DNA of 7,907 bases, taken from positions 1 to 7,907 of the forward strand of contig JAUVNM010000072.1 in NCBI GenBank assembly GCA_030599705.1, in the 5' to 3' direction. The number at the start of each line of letters is the position of its first letter. Position 1 is the stretch's first letter. Source of the DNA: Gammaproteobacteria bacterium (GTDB lineage Bacteria; Pseudomonadota; Gammaproteobacteria; UBA9214). The position numbers and the translations under genes were made by a program. Positions 7,394 to 7,907 of the stretch are shown in pieces. Under the pieces are notes generated by a model, which was not told where the DNA came from, made no database searches, and was given only the letters and a program-made list of their open reading frames with translations.

Positions 7394-7415
7394 CCGGGCA
7401 ATGAATTGCCCCCGG
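7394..7415. repeat. Palindrome/hairpin in the trxA leader
   Basis: GGGCAAT at 7396-7402 pairs perfectly with ATTGCCC at 7405-7411 around a 2-nt GA centre. An outer CC (7394-7395) can pair with GG (7414-7415) if C7412-7413 are bulged. On the minus strand the apex reads AAT-TC-ATT, identical to that of the REP-like hairpins at the left end, but the GTAG foot is missing. It could be a degenerate repeat copy, an mRNA leader hairpin or an operator. No T-run follows on either strand, so a terminator is unlikely. Confidence 0.6.
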
Positions 7416-7453
7416 AACTGTACCGGCATCACGACGATTGCCATGCAACCATC

Positions 7454-7458
7454 AGGAG
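7454..7458 (+). promoter_or_regulatory. Ribosome binding site deciding the trxA GTG start
   Basis: AGGAG at 7454-7458 lies 10 nt before the GTG at 7469-7471. This good Shine-Dalgarno site selects that start over the in-frame ATG at 7406, which would add 21 residues unlike thioredoxin. Confidence 0.8.
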
Positions 7459-7468
7459 ACTGTTAACT

Positions 7469-7795
7469 GTGAGTGACGATATCATTTATGTAACCGATGA
7501 CACCTTTGAAGCCGAAGTCCTGAACGCGGCTGATCCCGTACTGGTTGATTACTGGGCGGAATGGTGTGGTCCCTGCAAAATGATTGCGCCGATCCTGGAT
7601 GAAATTGCCACCGAATATAACGGCAAGATCCGCATCGCCAAGCTCAATATCGATGACAACCCGCAAACACCGCCGAAATACGGCATTCGCGGCATCCCGA
7701 CGCTGATGCTGTTCAAGGACGGCAATGTCGAGGCCACCAAGGTAGGCGCCGTATCAAAGTCACAACTAACCGCTTTCATCGACAGCAATATATAA
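7469..7795 (+). CDS. trxA: Thioredoxin 1 (TrxA)
   Basis: TrxA is the small cytoplasmic dithiol-disulfide oxidoreductase that reduces ribonucleotide reductase, methionine sulfoxide reductases and other proteins; NADPH-thioredoxin reductase recharges it. The 108-residue product is almost the length of E. coli TrxA (109 with initiator Met) and aligns along its whole length. The active site WCGPC is at 32-36 (C33, C36) within the family block YWAEWCGPCKMIAPILDEIA. The buried Asp is D27 and the cis-proline is P77 in RGIPTLMLF. No signal peptide is present, which fits a cytoplasmic protein. GTG at 7469 is chosen because AGGAG lies 10 nt upstream and the product then starts like E. coli TrxA (MSDDIIYVTDD against MSDKIIHLTDD). 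It is divergent from rhlB. In enterobacteria rho follows trxA, and the free space after this gene is consistent with a rho leader. Confidence 0.97.
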   Translation: MSDDIIYVTDDTFEAEVLNAADPVLVDYWAEWCGPCKMIAPILDEIATEYNGKIRIAKLNIDDNPQTPPKYGIRGIPTLMLFKDGNVEATKVGAVSKSQLTAFIDSNI

Positions 7796-7907
7796 AAAAT
7801 ACCGGGTAACGACCTGACTTGAACTGACAGGGGGAATGGAAGTCACTCGCGTTGCAGGCTGGCGTAACGCTACAATACCGAACACCAATGATCCGCGGCG
7901 CTGGTAC
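7796..7907 (+). other. Region downstream of trxA, possible rho leader
   Basis: These 112 bases up to the window edge contain no recognisable gene and no intrinsic terminator after trxA. TACAAT at 7871-7876 resembles a -10 box, but the nearest -35-like hexamer (TTGCAG, 7852-7857) is only 13 bp away, so a promoter call is not supported. An ATG at 7888 opens a frame that runs off the edge after six more codons; it does not match the start of Rho as I know it. By synteny with enterobacteria, rho and its leader are expected here. Confidence 0.4.

Larger units (their letters stand above)
7201..7468. other. Divergent rhlB/trxA intergenic region
   Basis: This 268-bp region must carry the promoters for rhlB (leftward) and trxA (rightward). 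Its rhlB-proximal third (about 7201-7280) is AT-rich and promoter-like. The rest (about 7281-7440) is as GC-rich as the flanking genes and holds several short overlapping ORFs, none convincing. The longest is an 83-codon minus-strand ORF (7444-7193) whose stop overlaps the rhlB start; another is an upstream in-frame extension of trxA. I recognise no protein in any of them. A palindrome lies at 7394-7415. Confidence 0.7.

Noticed and set aside
7284..7466. 60-codon plus-strand ORF just before trxA
   Set aside because: It is Arg/Ser/Pro-rich with no recognisable domain, and no clear ribosome site is visible for it; it overlaps competing frames on both strands.
7406..7468. N-terminal extension of thioredoxin from the ATG at 7406
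   Set aside because: The extra 21 residues do not resemble thioredoxin or a signal peptide, the ATG sits inside the palindrome, and a strong AGGAG precedes the GTG at 7469.
7852..7876. Promoter with TTGCAG and TACAAT after trxA
   Set aside because: The spacer is only 13 bp, too short for a sigma-70 promoter, and no better -35 lies at 16-18 bp.

Overview
The window looks like a chromosomal segment of a moderately GC-rich gammaproteobacterium. The evidence is a near-textbook RhlB helicase divergent from thioredoxin (the arrangement seen at trxA-rho/rhlB in enterobacteria), a gammaproteobacterial type II secretion (T2SS) gene series, and GTAG-headed palindromic intergenic repeats. No prophage, insertion sequence, CRISPR array or tRNA/rRNA gene is visible. 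I cannot name the genus.

Layout, left to right. Bases 1-115 hold a cluster of REP-like palindromes, the last of which overlaps the gspF stop codon. Bases 112-7200 carry five minus-strand genes, transcribed right to left as rhlB, gspC, gspD, gspE, gspF. Gaps are 17 bp (rhlB/gspC), 84 bp (gspC/gspD, AT-rich, with a candidate internal promoter), a short overlap (gspD/gspE) and 45 bp (gspE/gspF). Bases 7201-7468 are the divergent rhlB/trxA intergenic region, with a strong palindrome in the trxA leader. trxA runs rightward at 7469-7795. The last 112 bases hold no recognisable gene; by synteny rho would be expected just beyond the edge.

Functionally, GspC (inner-membrane PDZ/HR clamp), GspD (outer-membrane secretin), GspE (cytoplasmic ATPase) and GspF (inner-membrane platform) are four of the core T2SS parts. 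The pseudopilins (GspG-K) and GspL/M are not in the window, and the repeat cluster follows gspF immediately. The main point of interest is that the secretion genes sit in the same transcriptional direction just behind rhlB, an RNA helicase of the degradosome, in place of the gppA found there in E. coli. I found no wholly new system. The best leads are the REP cluster with a compensatory base-pair change, its overlap with the gspF stop, the rhlB-gsp linkage, and the unexplained GC-rich block and hairpin upstream of trxA.
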